Assembly (NCBI GenBank): GCA_001464835.1
Contig: LNDS01000027.1
Span: forward strand, 62,001 to 126,000
Length of the DNA stretch: 64,000 nt
From: Rhizobiales bacterium Ga0077525
GTDB lineage: Bacteria > Pseudomonadota > Alphaproteobacteria > Rhizobiales > Xanthobacteraceae
Reading direction: 5' to 3'
The position numbers and the translations under genes are program-made. Numbering within the stretch: the first letter of the stretch is position 1; the number at the start of each line of letters is the position of its first letter. The notes under the pieces are model-generated. The model ran no database searches and had not been told where the DNA came from. It worked only from the letters and a program-made list of their open reading frames with translations. Positions 25,293-35,096 of this stretch are shown in pieces.

Positions 25293-25839
25293 GGTATCCG
25301 AGTTCGGCGGCATATCGAATCATGGTTTCGCGCGGCCGCGATTTGATCGCTCGCGCCGGCGTGCCGGTGTAAATCGTCCACGGTTCGGTGGATGCGGTGA
25401 CCAGCGAGCACGCCCCGATCACCGATCCTTCCGCCAGCGTGACGCCCGGCATGATCACGGCGTTGGTTCCGACATTGGCGAAGTTTTCGAGAATGACCGG
25501 TGCCAGCTTCATGCGATCCTTGTATCGATCGGGCAGCGACGCCGGTCCGATCAGGCCCTCACCCATAAACCGGTCGCTGCCGCAGATGACACGGCAACCG
25601 GCGGCAAGATTGGTGAAGTTGCGCATGATCAATCTGGCGCGCTCGCCGCCGATCACGGTCACGTAGGGCCCGATATGAACATAGTCTTCGATTTCGGCGG
25701 CTGTCGTGATATAGGCCCCGTTGTCGATGGCGACATGGTCGCCTATTGTGACGAGATGCGGTCTGCGGATATCGACTTGGGGCCCGATGTGGACGTCGAT
25801 TCCGATCTTGAAAAAAGCGCTGGACTGGTATTCTGGCAT
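25267..25839 (-). CDS. Hexapeptide-repeat (left-handed beta-helix) acyltransferase
   Basis: The 190-residue product contains repeated I/V-G-x-x-V/A hexapeptides (HIGPQVDIRRPHLVTIGDHV, EDYVHIGPYVTVIGG, ANVGTNAVIMPGVTLAEGSV), typical of trimeric LbH acyltransferases that acetylate sugars or amino-sugars using acyl-CoA. A GxPA motif near the end (TGTPARAIKSRP) is the usual closing element. It overlaps the aminotransferase gene tail-to-tail and is divergent from the membrane-protein gene at 25882. Confidence 0.9.
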   Translation of the reverse strand: MPEYQSSAFFKIGIDVHIGPQVDIRRPHLVTIGDHVAIDNGAYITTAAEIEDYVHIGPYVTVIGGERARLIMRNFTNLAAGCRVICGSDRFMGEGLIGPASLPDRYKDRMKLAPVILENFANVGTNAVIMPGVTLAEGSVIGACSLVTASTEPWTIYTGTPARAIKSRPRETMIRYAAELGYLNGARPKQ

Positions 25840-25881
25840 GGGGGCCCGGTTGTTTCAGGTCAGATTGGGCTATCCTAGAAC

Positions 25882-28011
25882 ATGATTGCGCTTGGCAACA
25901 CACCAGACGCATCGCCTCCGGTGACGCGCAGCGCTTGGTGGCGCCTGTTGGCGTTCGCGCTTTTGATCGTGGCGGTCGGGCTGCCGATCAACCGGTTGTC
26001 AGGCTACGCGCCGCTTCTCGTCGTTACTGTTGCGGTGTTTTGCGGCGCGCTGACTTTGCGCTTGCGAAACTGGCTCGCCGCCGCCGTCGTGGTTGCGGTC
26101 GCCGCATGCTTGCCGCTGCTGCTGGCGCCGACGCCGATCGCGGAAGGCGAGAACGTGTTCCTGCCGGTCAAGCCGGGCAACGTGTTCGAGCGCCAGTTGC
26201 CGCCCGACGTTTATCGTTACATGAAATCGGAGTTCGATAGGGTTTACCCGCCTTCGGTACACTGCAAGCCCAAATCGGAAGGCTGCTGGCTGGACCAGAA
26301 ATTCCCCGACCGGCTTTATGCGCTGTCCGGCGACGGGGTGCTGCAGAATGCGGAATTCTCCCGCTCCTTCACGTCGATCGACTTCGACAACGCAGTCTGG
26401 CTGCGCCTCGGCTTCGTCAACGATGCGGGCTACAATTGGTACACGGCCGGCCCCGATGTCCATCGCGCCGATCGCAACACGAAAATCTGGATGGGGCTGG
26501 ATCGATGGCGCATCGCCATGCCCTGGTTCATGATGCTGCGCTTCCCCTCCGATTATGCCGGCTCGCAGCTTTGCTGGCGCGGCGATGTGATGTGGCCGGG
26601 CGCCGAAGGCCGCTACACGCCGGTACGTCATGCTGACATGGCCTGCCGCGGCATCGGCCAACAGGACATCGGCAGCCAGATATTCGCGGTTTCGATTGAG
26701 CCGAATGTTTTGGCGATGAAGCTGGATGCACCGGCTTCGGTCGATGCAAAGTTAATTGTCATGGCGGCGGCGCGATGCCTTGCCTTGGTCGCCGTGCTGG
26801 TCTTGCTGGTGCGCGTGCGTCTGCGGGACACCGCGCGTCCCTTCATTCTTATTGGGTTGGCTTTGATCGTCATTGCGATAAGCGACGCCAGTTTCATCGG
26901 CGGCTGGCGCCCGATGGACGGTGGCGATGACGGGTTGTTCTACACTGGCGTCGGCCGCGAAATCCTGCAGCACCTCATCGATGGCAAAGTCATGACCGCG
27001 CTGATGGGCGGCGAGGCGGTGTATTATTATGGCGGTCCTGGGCTTCGCTATTTTCGGGCGCTTGAGATGATCGTTTTCGGCGACACCAATCTCGGTTACC
27101 TGTCGCTGATGCTGTTGTTGCCGATCGTCGTCCTCGCATTGTTCAAGCGTTTCCTGTCCGATGCCTTCGCCTGGCGCGTCGCGCTGATCTTTACCGCGAC
27201 GCCGGCCGGCGCGGTGTTCGGCTCAAGTTTCTTCCATTACGCGAAGTGGTCTTCCCACGGCTTTGCCGATCCGATCGCGTTCATTTTCCTGTTCTGGGGC
27301 GCCTGGGTTCTGATCGGGCCGCGCGGCGGCGCGCCGCGCGATATGGGTTCGGCCGCCGGCGCGGCTTTGCTGCTGGCGCTGGCGATCTTCATGAAACCGA
27401 TTGTTGCGCCGATGCCGGGTATTCTGCTTGGCGGCGCCGGGCTGGCAGCGCTGGCCAGCGGTCAATGGCGCCGGGTGGCCGGCTTGTGCATCGGATTCTT
27501 GCCGGTGCTCGTGATGCCGCTGCACAACTGGTATTTCGGCAATGTATTTGTGCTGTTCAGCAGCAATGCCCAGTTGCCCGGGACCTATGTCATGGCGCCG
27601 TGGGAATATGGAGCCGCGTTTCTTGAATTCATCCGGCTCGACTGGGGCGGCGATTATCTTGCCCGCGCCGTCATTCAGATTGGCGCCTGGCTGCACGGCG
27701 CGGGGGATCTGGCCGCGACCATTCCCCTTCACGCGGCCGCGGTCGTCGCCGTCGGCTATGTCGTTTTCCGCGGGCGCGAATACGATCCGTGGCTGCGGTT
27801 GATCGGAGCCGCCGTGATGGCCGAATATGTCGTCGATCTGATCTATGCCGCCACGCCGCGATATTATTTCGGCATGTGGCTGCTGACGGCGCTGGTGGTG
27901 TGCGCCGTCATCGAGCGCCATCTCCCGGCCTGGCTGGAACGCAATGGCTGGCGGCGGACGAACGATGTGCTTGACCGCATTCTCTGTTATCGGCCCGCGC
28001 AGGTGTCATGA
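25882..28011 (+). CDS. Large polytopic membrane protein, possible GT-C glycosyltransferase
   Basis: The 709-residue product has an N-terminal pair of membrane segments, then a large presumably periplasmic domain of about 200 residues containing four cysteines, then about ten further segments. The overall layout resembles GT-C glycosyltransferases and related polysaccharide membrane proteins, and a GT2 gene follows with an ATGA overlap. However, I do not see a convincing DxD or other GT-C signature in the first outer loop. Treat the activity as open. It sits in a sugar-modification cluster. Confidence 0.7.
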   Translation: MIALGNTPDASPPVTRSAWWRLLAFALLIVAVGLPINRLSGYAPLLVVTVAVFCGALTLRLRNWLAAAVVVAVAACLPLLLAPTPIAEGENVFLPVKPGNVFERQLPPDVYRYMKSEFDRVYPPSVHCKPKSEGCWLDQKFPDRLYALSGDGVLQNAEFSRSFTSIDFDNAVWLRLGFVNDAGYNWYTAGPDVHRADRNTKIWMGLDRWRIAMPWFMMLRFPSDYAGSQLCWRGDVMWPGAEGRYTPVRHADMACRGIGQQDIGSQIFAVSIEPNVLAMKLDAPASVDAKLIVMAAARCLALVAVLVLLVRVRLRDTARPFILIGLALIVIAISDASFIGGWRPMDGGDDGLFYTGVGREILQHLIDGKVMTALMGGEAVYYYGGPGLRYFRALEMIVFGDTNLGYLSLMLLLPIVVLALFKRFLSDAFAWRVALIFTATPAGAVFGSSFFHYAKWSSHGFADPIAFIFLFWGAWVLIGPRGGAPRDMGSAAGAALLLALAIFMKPIVAPMPGILLGGAGLAALASGQWRRVAGLCIGFLPVLVMPLHNWYFGNVFVLFSSNAQLPGTYVMAPWEYGAAFLEFIRLDWGGDYLARAVIQIGAWLHGAGDLAATIPLHAAAVVAVGYVVFRGREYDPWLRLIGAAVMAEYVVDLIYAATPRYYFGMWLLTALVVCAVIERHLPAWLERNGWRRTNDVLDRILCYRPAQVS

Positions 28012-28769
28012 TCGATACGCCCGTCACACTTTCAATCCTGCTGCCGGTTCGCAACGAAGTTCTCAATCTGCGGGTCATGCTGCGGATTCTGAACGCGGCC
28101 CTGGTCGTGCCGCATGAGATACTGGTCATTTTCGACGACGAGAAAGACGCCAGCATCGCGGTGGTGGAAGAAGCGCGCCTGAGCTTTCCTGGCGTGCGTC
28201 CGGTGCTCAATACGACGGGCAAGGGTGTCGCCTACGCCATCCGCGCCGGCGTCGCCGATGCGAAAGGCGAGCGGATATTGCTGTTCGCGGCCGACGAGGT
28301 CGGACCGGTGCTCGCCATCGACGACATGCTGGCGCTGATGGATGAGGGCGCCGAGTTCGTCAGCGCCACACGTTATGCCCACGGCGGCCGCCGGCTCGGC
28401 GGCTCGATAGCCGGGCATGCGCTCTCCCGGCTCGCAAACTGGCTCCTCATTCATGCCTCGGGCACCGGCCTGTCCGACTCGACAACGGGCATCAAGATGT
28501 TCCGGCGTGCCGATTTCGAAGCCTTGAGCCGGGACGCCAAATCCGTCGGCTGGGCCATCGCGTTTGAAATGGCGATCAGCGCGCATCTGCTCGGCTTGAA
28601 GCTCGGCGAAGTGCCCATCATCTCGATCGACCGCTTGTTCGGCGGCCAGTCGACGTTCCGCCTTGTTCCCTGGGTGCTCGGGTATTTCGGCTACTTCGCC
28701 ACCGCAATGACGAAACTGCCGCGCGCGAAACGGCCGCCGGTTTCGATTCGCATTCCGGCTGGAACCTGA
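28008..28769 (+). CDS. GT2 family glycosyltransferase
   Basis: The 253-residue protein begins TLSILLPVRNEVLNLRVML, followed by VIFDDEKDASIAVVEE, GKGVAYAIRAGVADAKGERI and LLFAADEVGPV. This is the GT-A fold order of dolichol-phosphate-mannose-synthase-like GT2 enzymes, but the usual DD motif is replaced by ADE at the metal-binding site. Its ATG overlaps the stop of the large membrane-protein gene (ATGA), so the two are translationally coupled. They likely build or transfer one sugar, perhaps via a lipid-linked donor. Confidence 0.87.
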   Translation: MIDTPVTLSILLPVRNEVLNLRVMLRILNAALVVPHEILVIFDDEKDASIAVVEEARLSFPGVRPVLNTTGKGVAYAIRAGVADAKGERILLFAADEVGPVLAIDDMLALMDEGAEFVSATRYAHGGRRLGGSIAGHALSRLANWLLIHASGTGLSDSTTGIKMFRRADFEALSRDAKSVGWAIAFEMAISAHLLGLKLGEVPIISIDRLFGGQSTFRLVPWVLGYFGYFATAMTKLPRAKRPPVSIRIPAGT

Positions 28770-28813
28770 TTATCTAGCGCGCGGCGCATTCAATTCAGGG
28801 GTCAATTTTTCAC

Positions 28814-30514
28814 ATGAGCGAAAAACCGGTCGGCATTGCAAACGGTCTCACCAACTACGGCGACCGCGACTTCTCGCTCTATCTGCGGCGTTCTTTTGCC
28901 AAGTCGATGGGCTATTCGAACGAGATGCTGGCCAAGCCCGTGGTCGGCATCGCCTACACCGGCTCCGGCTTCAACAATTGCCACCGCCACTTCCCCGAAC
29001 TGCTGCAAGCGGTGAAGCGCGGCGTGCTGGCGGCCGGCGCGCTGCCGGTCGAGTTCCCGACGATTTCGCTGGGTGAGGTTTTCCTCAATCCGACCAGCCT
29101 GAAATTCCGCAATCTGATGTCGATCGACACCGAGGAAATGGTGCGCGCCCAGCCGATGGATTCCGTCGTGCTGATGGGCGGCTGCGACAAGACGGTGCCG
29201 GCGCAATTGATGGGCGCGGTGTCGGCCAACCGCCCGGCGGTGATGTTGATCGGCGGGCCGATGATGACCGGCCGCCATCACGGCGAGCGTCTCGGCGCCT
29301 GCACCGATTGCCGGAGATTCTGGGCGAAATATCGCGCCGGCTCAATCGACGAAAAGGAAATCAACGAGGTCGAGGGCAAGCTCGCTACCACCGCCGGCAG
29401 TTGCGCGGTGATGGGCACGGCTTCGACCATGGCCTGCATCACCGAGGCGCTCGGCATGTGCCTGCCCGGCACCGCCGCGATCCCCGCCGTGCATGCCGAC
29501 CGCTTGCGCGCGGCGGAAGCGACCGGCGCGCTCGCCGTCAAGCTGATCGGCTCGGAATTGACGCCGCAACGCATCGTCAATGAGAAATCGGTCGAGAATG
29601 CGCTGCGCGTCCTGCTCGCCATTGGCGGCTCGACCAATGCCATCATCCATCTCACCGCGATTGCCGGACGCGCCGGCGTGCCGGTGTCACTGGAACGGCT
29701 GAATGTCCTGTCCGACACCACGCCGGTCTTGGTCAACCTCAAGCCGGTCGGCAACGGCTACATGGAAGACTTCTTCGCCGCCGGCGGCATGGGTGCGCTG
29801 ATGCGCGAGATCAAGGACCTGCTGCATCTCGATGCCGTCACCATCACCGGCGAGACTTTGGGTGAGCGGCTCGGCTTCGACAGCGCCGACTTCGTCGATC
29901 GCACCATCATCGCGCCGCGCGCCGAACCGCTCGAGCCGGTCGGCGGACTGGTGTCGCTGTTCGGCAATCTGGCGCCCAAAGGCGCGATCCTGAAGCGGTC
30001 GGCCGCCGACGCCAGCCTGTTCGAACGCGAGGGCAGGGCGGTGGTGTTCACGTCGCTGGCCGACCTGGCCGCGCGCATCGACGACCCCAATCTCGACGTC
30101 GAGCCCAACGATTTCCTGGTGCTGCAAAATGCCGGGCCGCATTCGACCTCGGCGATGCCGGAGGCCGGTTACCTGCCGATCCCGAAGAAGCTGGCCGGCA
30201 AGGGCATTAAAGATATGGTCCGCATTTCCGACGCGCGCATGAGCGGAACCGCCTTCGGCACCGTCGTTTTGCATGTCACGCCGGACGCCGCTTCCGGCGG
30301 CCTGCTCGGCCTCGTGCGCAATGGCGACCGCATCAAGCTGTCGGTCAAGGACCGGCGCATCGATCTTCTGGTCGATGCGGCCGAACTCAAAAAGCGCGAA
30401 ACGACGCGGGAAAAACCGCCGGAAATCCCGCCGCGCGGCTATGCCAAGCTCTATGCGCAGGAAATCACCGGCGCCGATCAGGGTTGCGATTTCGAATTCC
30501 TGCGGGCTCGCTGA
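28814..30514 (+). CDS. IlvD/Edd family dehydratase (sugar-acid dehydratase candidate)
   Basis: The 566-residue protein carries the family signatures GGCDKTVPAQLMGA and GSCAVMGTASTMACITEALG, and a third cysteine in GACTDCRRF. The three cysteines fit a bound iron-sulfur cluster, as in dihydroxy-acid and L-arabonate dehydratases. Lengths near 570 residues are typical for the sugar-acid branch and also for IlvD. The gene stands alone with no isoleucine/valine biosynthesis gene beside it, so a sugar-acid substrate is plausible but unproven. Confidence 0.88.
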   Translation: MSEKPVGIANGLTNYGDRDFSLYLRRSFAKSMGYSNEMLAKPVVGIAYTGSGFNNCHRHFPELLQAVKRGVLAAGALPVEFPTISLGEVFLNPTSLKFRNLMSIDTEEMVRAQPMDSVVLMGGCDKTVPAQLMGAVSANRPAVMLIGGPMMTGRHHGERLGACTDCRRFWAKYRAGSIDEKEINEVEGKLATTAGSCAVMGTASTMACITEALGMCLPGTAAIPAVHADRLRAAEATGALAVKLIGSELTPQRIVNEKSVENALRVLLAIGGSTNAIIHLTAIAGRAGVPVSLERLNVLSDTTPVLVNLKPVGNGYMEDFFAAGGMGALMREIKDLLHLDAVTITGETLGERLGFDSADFVDRTIIAPRAEPLEPVGGLVSLFGNLAPKGAILKRSAADASLFEREGRAVVFTSLADLAARIDDPNLDVEPNDFLVLQNAGPHSTSAMPEAGYLPIPKKLAGKGIKDMVRISDARMSGTAFGTVVLHVTPDAASGGLLGLVRNGDRIKLSVKDRRIDLLVDAAELKKRETTREKPPEIPPRGYAKLYAQEITGADQGCDFEFLRAR

Positions 30515-30684
30515 AATAGCGTTCGGCGGGACTATCGAATTTTTACCGGATCGTAGGGCTAACCGGCGATTAACGATTGCGCACGCACCCGTATTAACGC
30601 GGCGCGAAGCCGTCCTCCATAGGTTGTGGTTTCTTTCACAGGCGGAAAAGGCGTGCTGCCTTCCGTAAGTCTGCGCCAGGAACC

Positions 30685-32967
30685 ATGGTCGAGACCCTCA
30701 GCTATCTGGCAAAATTCCGCGACTGGCGCTGCCTTGGCATAGGCGCCGTCGCCGGCCTGGCCGCGGCGTTCGCCGTCCTGTCCGCGATGGTGACGGCGTG
30801 GGCGTCGCTGCCCATGGTTGTGGCCGGCGTGGCGCTCGGCGCCGGCATGTTGCTCGGCATGGCCATCGCCTTTTCGTACTGCGTGCTGCACGTCGTGCGC
30901 AAGATTCACGAGCAGAATGTGCGGCGCGACCTCGCCCTGAACAATATGATTCAGGGCTTGTGCATGTTCGACGGCCACAACCGCCTGGTGGTCTGGAATC
31001 GCGAATACGAAACCATGTACAAGCTCGGCCCGCATATTCGCCGCGGCTGGAGCTTCACCGAATTGCTCGCCGCGCGCCATGCCGCCGGCATGCTGCCTTT
31101 CGATCCGGCCGAATACGAAGCGAACATGACCGCCACGCTCAGCCGCGGCGAGGTCTATAACGGCGAGATTGAAATGGAAGACGGCCGCGTCATCCTGGTC
31201 GTGAACCGGCCGACCAGCGAAGGCGGCTGGGTGGCGACGCATGAAGACATCACCGTGCGCAAGCGCGCCGAACGCGAACTGGAAAGCACGCGCGCCTTTC
31301 TCGACATGATCGTCGAGAACGTGCCGTCGCCGATCATCGTCAAGGATGCGTCGACGCTGACCTACCTGTTGGTCAACCGCGCCACAGAAATCTACTTCGG
31401 CACCGACCGCGCCAATATCATCGGCAAGAGCACCATCGATATCCTGCCGCCCGGCCTTGCCGAAACGATCCGGGCGGAAGACACCAGGGCCATCGAGTCG
31501 GGCGAGGTCAGTTACCAGGGCGAGCACGGCGTCGTCACGCCGGGCAACGGCACGCGCATCGTCTCCGCGACAAGGCTGCCGGTCAAGGCCCGCGACGGGA
31601 ACGCGAAATATCTCATCACCGTCATCAACGACATCACCGAGAGCAAGCGCAGCGAGCAGCGCATCGAGCATCTGGCGCATCACGATTCGCTGACCGACCT
31701 GCCGAACCGCGCCGCCTTCAACGAATGCATCGACGCCACCATTGCTATCGCCGCGGCGTCGCAGGAAAGCTTCGGCGTGCTGTCCCTCGACCTCGACCGC
31801 TTCAAGGCGGTCAACGACGTGTTCGGTCATCCGGTCGGCGATGCGCTGCTGTGCGAAGTGGCGCGACGGCTCGAGCAGGTCTGCCAGGGCGCCTTCCTGG
31901 CGCGCATCGGCGGCGACGAATTCGCCGTCATCACGCCGACCGGGCCGCAGCCGCAGGCGGCCGAAACGCTGGCCGAGCGCCTGAGCGCAGCTTTTGAATC
32001 AGACATCACCATCGAAAGCCATCAGATGCGCGTCGGCTTCACCGTCGGCGTCGCCATCTATCCGCAGGACGGCGGCGACGCGACGGCGCTGGTCGCCAAT
32101 GCCGACGCGGCTTTGTTCCGCGCCAAGTCGGAAGCGCGTGGCTCGATCCGCTTCTTTGAAGTCGCCATGGACCAGCAACTGCGCGAGAAGCGCATGCTGC
32201 AGCAGGACCTGCGCCGCGCGGTCGAGCAGAACGAACTGACGCTGCACTACATGCCGCAGGCCGACATGTCGGGAAAGATCACCGGCTTCGAGGCGCTGGC
32301 GCGCTGGCATCATCCGCGCCACGGCCTAGTGCCGCCGGACGTGTTCATTCCGCTCGCCGAGGAGAGCGGCATCATCGGCGCGCTCGGCGAATGGGTGCTG
32401 CGCACCGCCTGCCGCGAGGCGGCGTCGTGGCCGCGCAAGATGCACATCGCCGTCAATCTGTCGCCAGTGCAGTTCCAGCACGGCGACCTGCCGAGCCTGG
32501 TGCATCAGGTGCTGCTCGATGCCGGCCTGTCGCCGGCGCGTCTCGAACTGGAAATTACCGAAGGCGTGCTGATCGGCGACTTCACCCGCGCGGTCGCGCT
32601 GCTGCGCAGGCTCAAGAACATGGGCGTGCGCATCGCCATGGACGATTTCGGCACCGGCTATTCGTCGCTCTCTTATTTGCAGTCGTTCCCGTTCGACAAG
32701 ATCAAGATCGACCGCGCCTTCGTCGCCAATCTCAACCACAGCCAGCAGTCGGCGACCATCATTCGCGCCGTCATCGCGCTGAGCCATGGCCTTGATGTGC
32801 CGGTGGTGGCCGAAGGCGTCGAGACCGAGGAGCAGCGCTCTTTCCTCGCCGCCGAGGGCTGCGACGCGATCCAGGGCTATTTCGTCGGCCGCCCGATGCC
32901 GATCGAGGACTATGCCAAGACGGTCGGCCGCAAGGAGTCGCACATGACGCTGGTCGCGCGGGGGTGA
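30685..32967 (+). CDS. Membrane-anchored PAS-GGDEF-EAL cyclic-di-GMP enzyme
   Basis: The 760-residue protein starts with two membrane segments (to about residue 70), then two PAS domains (around 80-190 and 200-320). A GGDEF domain has an intact GGDEF at residues 409-413, and an EAL domain has Glu536 in FEALARWHH, plus DDFGTGYSSLSYLQSF and VVAEGVETEEQ. Both catalytic centres look complete, so it could make and break cyclic-di-GMP, with the PAS domains choosing between the two. It is a single gene followed by tRNA-Thr on the other strand. Confidence 0.93.
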   Translation: MVETLSYLAKFRDWRCLGIGAVAGLAAAFAVLSAMVTAWASLPMVVAGVALGAGMLLGMAIAFSYCVLHVVRKIHEQNVRRDLALNNMIQGLCMFDGHNRLVVWNREYETMYKLGPHIRRGWSFTELLAARHAAGMLPFDPAEYEANMTATLSRGEVYNGEIEMEDGRVILVVNRPTSEGGWVATHEDITVRKRAERELESTRAFLDMIVENVPSPIIVKDASTLTYLLVNRATEIYFGTDRANIIGKSTIDILPPGLAETIRAEDTRAIESGEVSYQGEHGVVTPGNGTRIVSATRLPVKARDGNAKYLITVINDITESKRSEQRIEHLAHHDSLTDLPNRAAFNECIDATIAIAAASQESFGVLSLDLDRFKAVNDVFGHPVGDALLCEVARRLEQVCQGAFLARIGGDEFAVITPTGPQPQAAETLAERLSAAFESDITIESHQMRVGFTVGVAIYPQDGGDATALVANADAALFRAKSEARGSIRFFEVAMDQQLREKRMLQQDLRRAVEQNELTLHYMPQADMSGKITGFEALARWHHPRHGLVPPDVFIPLAEESGIIGALGEWVLRTACREAASWPRKMHIAVNLSPVQFQHGDLPSLVHQVLLDAGLSPARLELEITEGVLIGDFTRAVALLRRLKNMGVRIAMDDFGTGYSSLSYLQSFPFDKIKIDRAFVANLNHSQQSATIIRAVIALSHGLDVPVVAEGVETEEQRSFLAAEGCDAIQGYFVGRPMPIEDYAKTVGRKESHMTLVARG

Positions 32968-32996
32968 GCGGCGTTCGATTGCGATCTGACGGGAAA

Positions 32997-33071
32997 TGGT
33001 GCTGCCACACAGGATCGAACTGTGGACCTCCTCATTACCAATGAGGTGCTCTACCACTGAGCTACGGCAGC
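32997..33071 (-). tRNA. tRNA-Thr (anticodon GGT)
   Basis: On the minus strand the sequence folds as a standard tRNA. The acceptor arm GCTGCCG pairs with TGGCAGC (one G-U), the D-arm is GCTCAGTGGTAGAGC, and the anticodon arm CCTCA-TTGGTAA-TGAGG gives anticodon GGT. The T-arm contains GTTCGATCC, the discriminator is A and CCA is encoded. It reads ACC and ACU codons. Confidence 0.96.
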
Positions 33072-33212
33072 TAAAGGCGCACCGGTGAGTGCCCCGGGGC
33101 GAACGCGGCGGAAACTGCCACAACGCCCCTTTAGGATGCAAGGTAAGTACCTGTCCAGCCCTGAATTTTGCGTGAACTTGTCAACCGGAGCCCGGTCCCG
33201 ATAATGAGGGCC

Positions 33213-33404
33213 ATGGCGGGCGACGAAAGCGGCAAAAAGCAGAAGAAATCCAGCGCACCCAACAGCCGCGACGCGCGGCTGGCCGCTGCGCTACGGGAAA
33301 ATCTGCTCCGGCGCAAGGCGCAAGAGCGCGCCCGCGGCGCAAATGAACGCGCGAGAGGCGCAGAAGAGCGCGCCCGGGGCGACCAAGATGACGAAACAGC
33401 CTGA
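33213..33404 (+). CDS. Small, highly charged protein with a threefold seven-residue repeat
   Basis: The 63-residue product is Lys/Arg-rich at the start (MAGDESGKKQKKSSAPNSRD), has a helical middle (LAAALRENLLRRKAQ) and ends with three copies of ERARGA-N/E or ERARGDQ, encoded by three 21-base units at 33324-33386. Small charged proteins of this kind are common upstream of murA in Bradyrhizobium-like genomes. An earlier in-frame ATG at 33168 adds 15 residues and is less likely. No function is known; a nucleic-acid-binding or ribosome-associated role would suit the charge but is unproven. Confidence 0.65.
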   Translation: MAGDESGKKQKKSSAPNSRDARLAAALRENLLRRKAQERARGANERARGAEERARGDQDDETA

Positions 33405-33429
33405 CTTCTTCTTTTTCCCCCACCCCTGA

Positions 33430-33466
33430 CCCCTCCCCACACGCGCAAGCGGGCGTGGGGGAGGGG
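33430..33466. repeat. GC-rich hairpin repeat
   Basis: CCCCTCCCCACACGC and GCGTGGGGGAGGGG form an imperfect inverted repeat with a short CGCAAGCGG centre. It lies 26 bases after the small charged gene and could end its transcript, although no T-run follows. It resembles the dispersed repeat at 22912-23010. Confidence 0.55.
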
Positions 33467-33610
33467 AACAGGGCTTGCCGGAACCGGTTTTCGCCTTAAT
33501 TGCCAGACCATAGATGGTAACCCTCCGGCAGTTTGTGCTTTGCAGGAGGCCGTCCGGCGGTCCATAGATCGGCCCGGAATTCTCGAACAGGCGATTAGCC
33601 GGGGCGACTT

Positions 33611-34900
33611 ATGGATCGGATACGCATCGTCGGCGGCCAGCGTCTCAACGGCGCGATCCCGATTTCGGGCGCCAAGAACGCCACTTTGCCGCTGATGATT
33701 GCCAGCCTGCTGACGGCCGAGACGCTCGTTCTCGAAAACGTGCCGCGGCTGGCCGACGTCATCCAGCTCCAACGCATTCTCGGCAATCACGGCGTCGATA
33801 TCATGATCGCCGGCAAGCGCCTGAACGACGAGCCGGCTTCCGGCCGCACGCTCCACATCTCCGCGAAGACCATCGTCGACACCACCGCGCCTTATGAACT
33901 CGTCTCCACCATGCGGGCGAGCTTCTGGGTCATCGCGCCGTTGCTGGCGCGCATGGGCGAGGCCAAGGTGTCGATGCCCGGCGGCTGCGCCATCGGCACG
34001 CGCCCGGTCGATCTCTTGATCATGGCGCTGGAGAAACTGGGCGCCGAGATCGAGATCGAAGGCGGCTATGTCATCGCCCGCGCCAAGAATGGTTTGCGCG
34101 GCGGCGAAATCAAGTTTCCGAAAGTGACGGTGAGCGGCACCCATGTCGCCCTGATGGCCGCCGTGCTGGCGCGCGGCACCACGGTGATCGACAACGCGGC
34201 GCAGGAGCCGGAAATCGGCGACGTCGCCGATTGCCTCAACAAGATGGGCGCCAAGGTCACCGGCATCGGGACGTCGCGTCTCGTTGTCGAGGGCGTCGCC
34301 ACGCTAAATGGCGCGCGCCACGCCGTTTTGCCCGACCGCATCGAGACCGGCACTTACGCCATGGCGGTGGCGATGACAGGCGGCGATGTTCTGTTGCAGA
34401 ACACGCGGCCTGAATTGCTGCAATCGGCGCTCGACGTGCTGGCGCAGACCGGCACCACGATCACGCCGACCAACGAAGGCATCCGCATTTCGCGCAATGG
34501 CGCGGGCCTCATGCCGGTCGATGTGACGACGCAGCCGTTCCCCGGCTTCCCGACCGACTTGCAGGCGCAGTTGATGGCGCTGATGACCTTGGCCAACGGC
34601 ACCTCGCACATCACCGAGACGATTTTCGAAAACCGCTTCATGCATGTGCAGGAACTGGCGCGCCTGGGCGCCCGCATTCATCTCGACGGCATGAAGGCGA
34701 CCATCGAAGGCGTCAAGCGCCTGCGCGGCGCGCCGGTGATGGCCACCGATTTGCGCGCTTCGGTGTCGCTGGTGATCGCTGCCTTGGCTGCCGAAGGCGA
34801 AACCATGGTCAACCGCGTCTATCATCTCGACCGCGGCTTCGAGCGGCTCGAAGAGAAACTGTCGCGCTGCGGCGCGGTCATCGAGCGGATAAGTTCCTAA
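33611..34900 (+). CDS. murA: UDP-N-acetylglucosamine 1-carboxyvinyltransferase
   Basis: The 429-residue enzyme transfers enolpyruvate from PEP to UDP-GlcNAc, the first committed step of peptidoglycan synthesis, in the cytoplasm. The substrate-binding Lys22 is in [10 protein letters not shown], and the catalytic Cys126 is in [13 protein letters not shown], so the enzyme is of the fosfomycin-sensitive cysteine type. [13 protein letters not shown] and the C-terminal pattern FPTDLQAQ and NRFMHVQEL are also present. Length is normal. Confidence 0.97.
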   Translation: MDRIRIVGGQRLNGAIPISGAKNATLPLMIASLLTAETLVLENVPRLADVIQLQRILGNHGVDIMIAGKRLNDEPASGRTLHISAKTIVDTTAPYELVSTMRASFWVIAPLLARMGEAKVSMPGGCAIGTRPVDLLIMALEKLGAEIEIEGGYVIARAKNGLRGGEIKFPKVTVSGTHVALMAAVLARGTTVIDNAAQEPEIGDVADCLNKMGAKVTGIGTSRLVVEGVATLNGARHAVLPDRIETGTYAMAVAMTGGDVLLQNTRPELLQSALDVLAQTGTTITPTNEGIRISRNGAGLMPVDVTTQPFPGFPTDLQAQLMALMTLANGTSHITETIFENRFMHVQELARLGARIHLDGMKATIEGVKRLRGAPVMATDLRASVSLVIAALAAEGETMVNRVYHLDRGFERLEEKLSRCGAVIERISS

Positions 34901-35096
34901 AAGCCAAGCGTGACATTCTGCTGCACCCTTCGCGCCGCAACCAAAGCGCCACTTTGACATTGCATAGCATAGTATAACGCGCGGCCGCCTGCCGTCTCCT
35001 GATGACGAACCGGGGGCCGGGGGAAAGTCGGCCGTCGCGGCAACAGTCGAGGGGTTCTTCCATGAATTTCAGTAAGTTTGCGACGCGCCGCGCCGC

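Noticed and set aside
30559-31830. A 423-codon minus-strand frame opposite the PAS-GGDEF-EAL gene
   Set aside because: It covers a clear coding region on the other strand and has shadow-type composition.
33129-33184. A promoter for tRNA-Thr on the minus strand using TTGACA (33184-33179)
   Set aside because: No acceptable -10 lies at a 16-18 base spacing, so the match was not reported as a feature.
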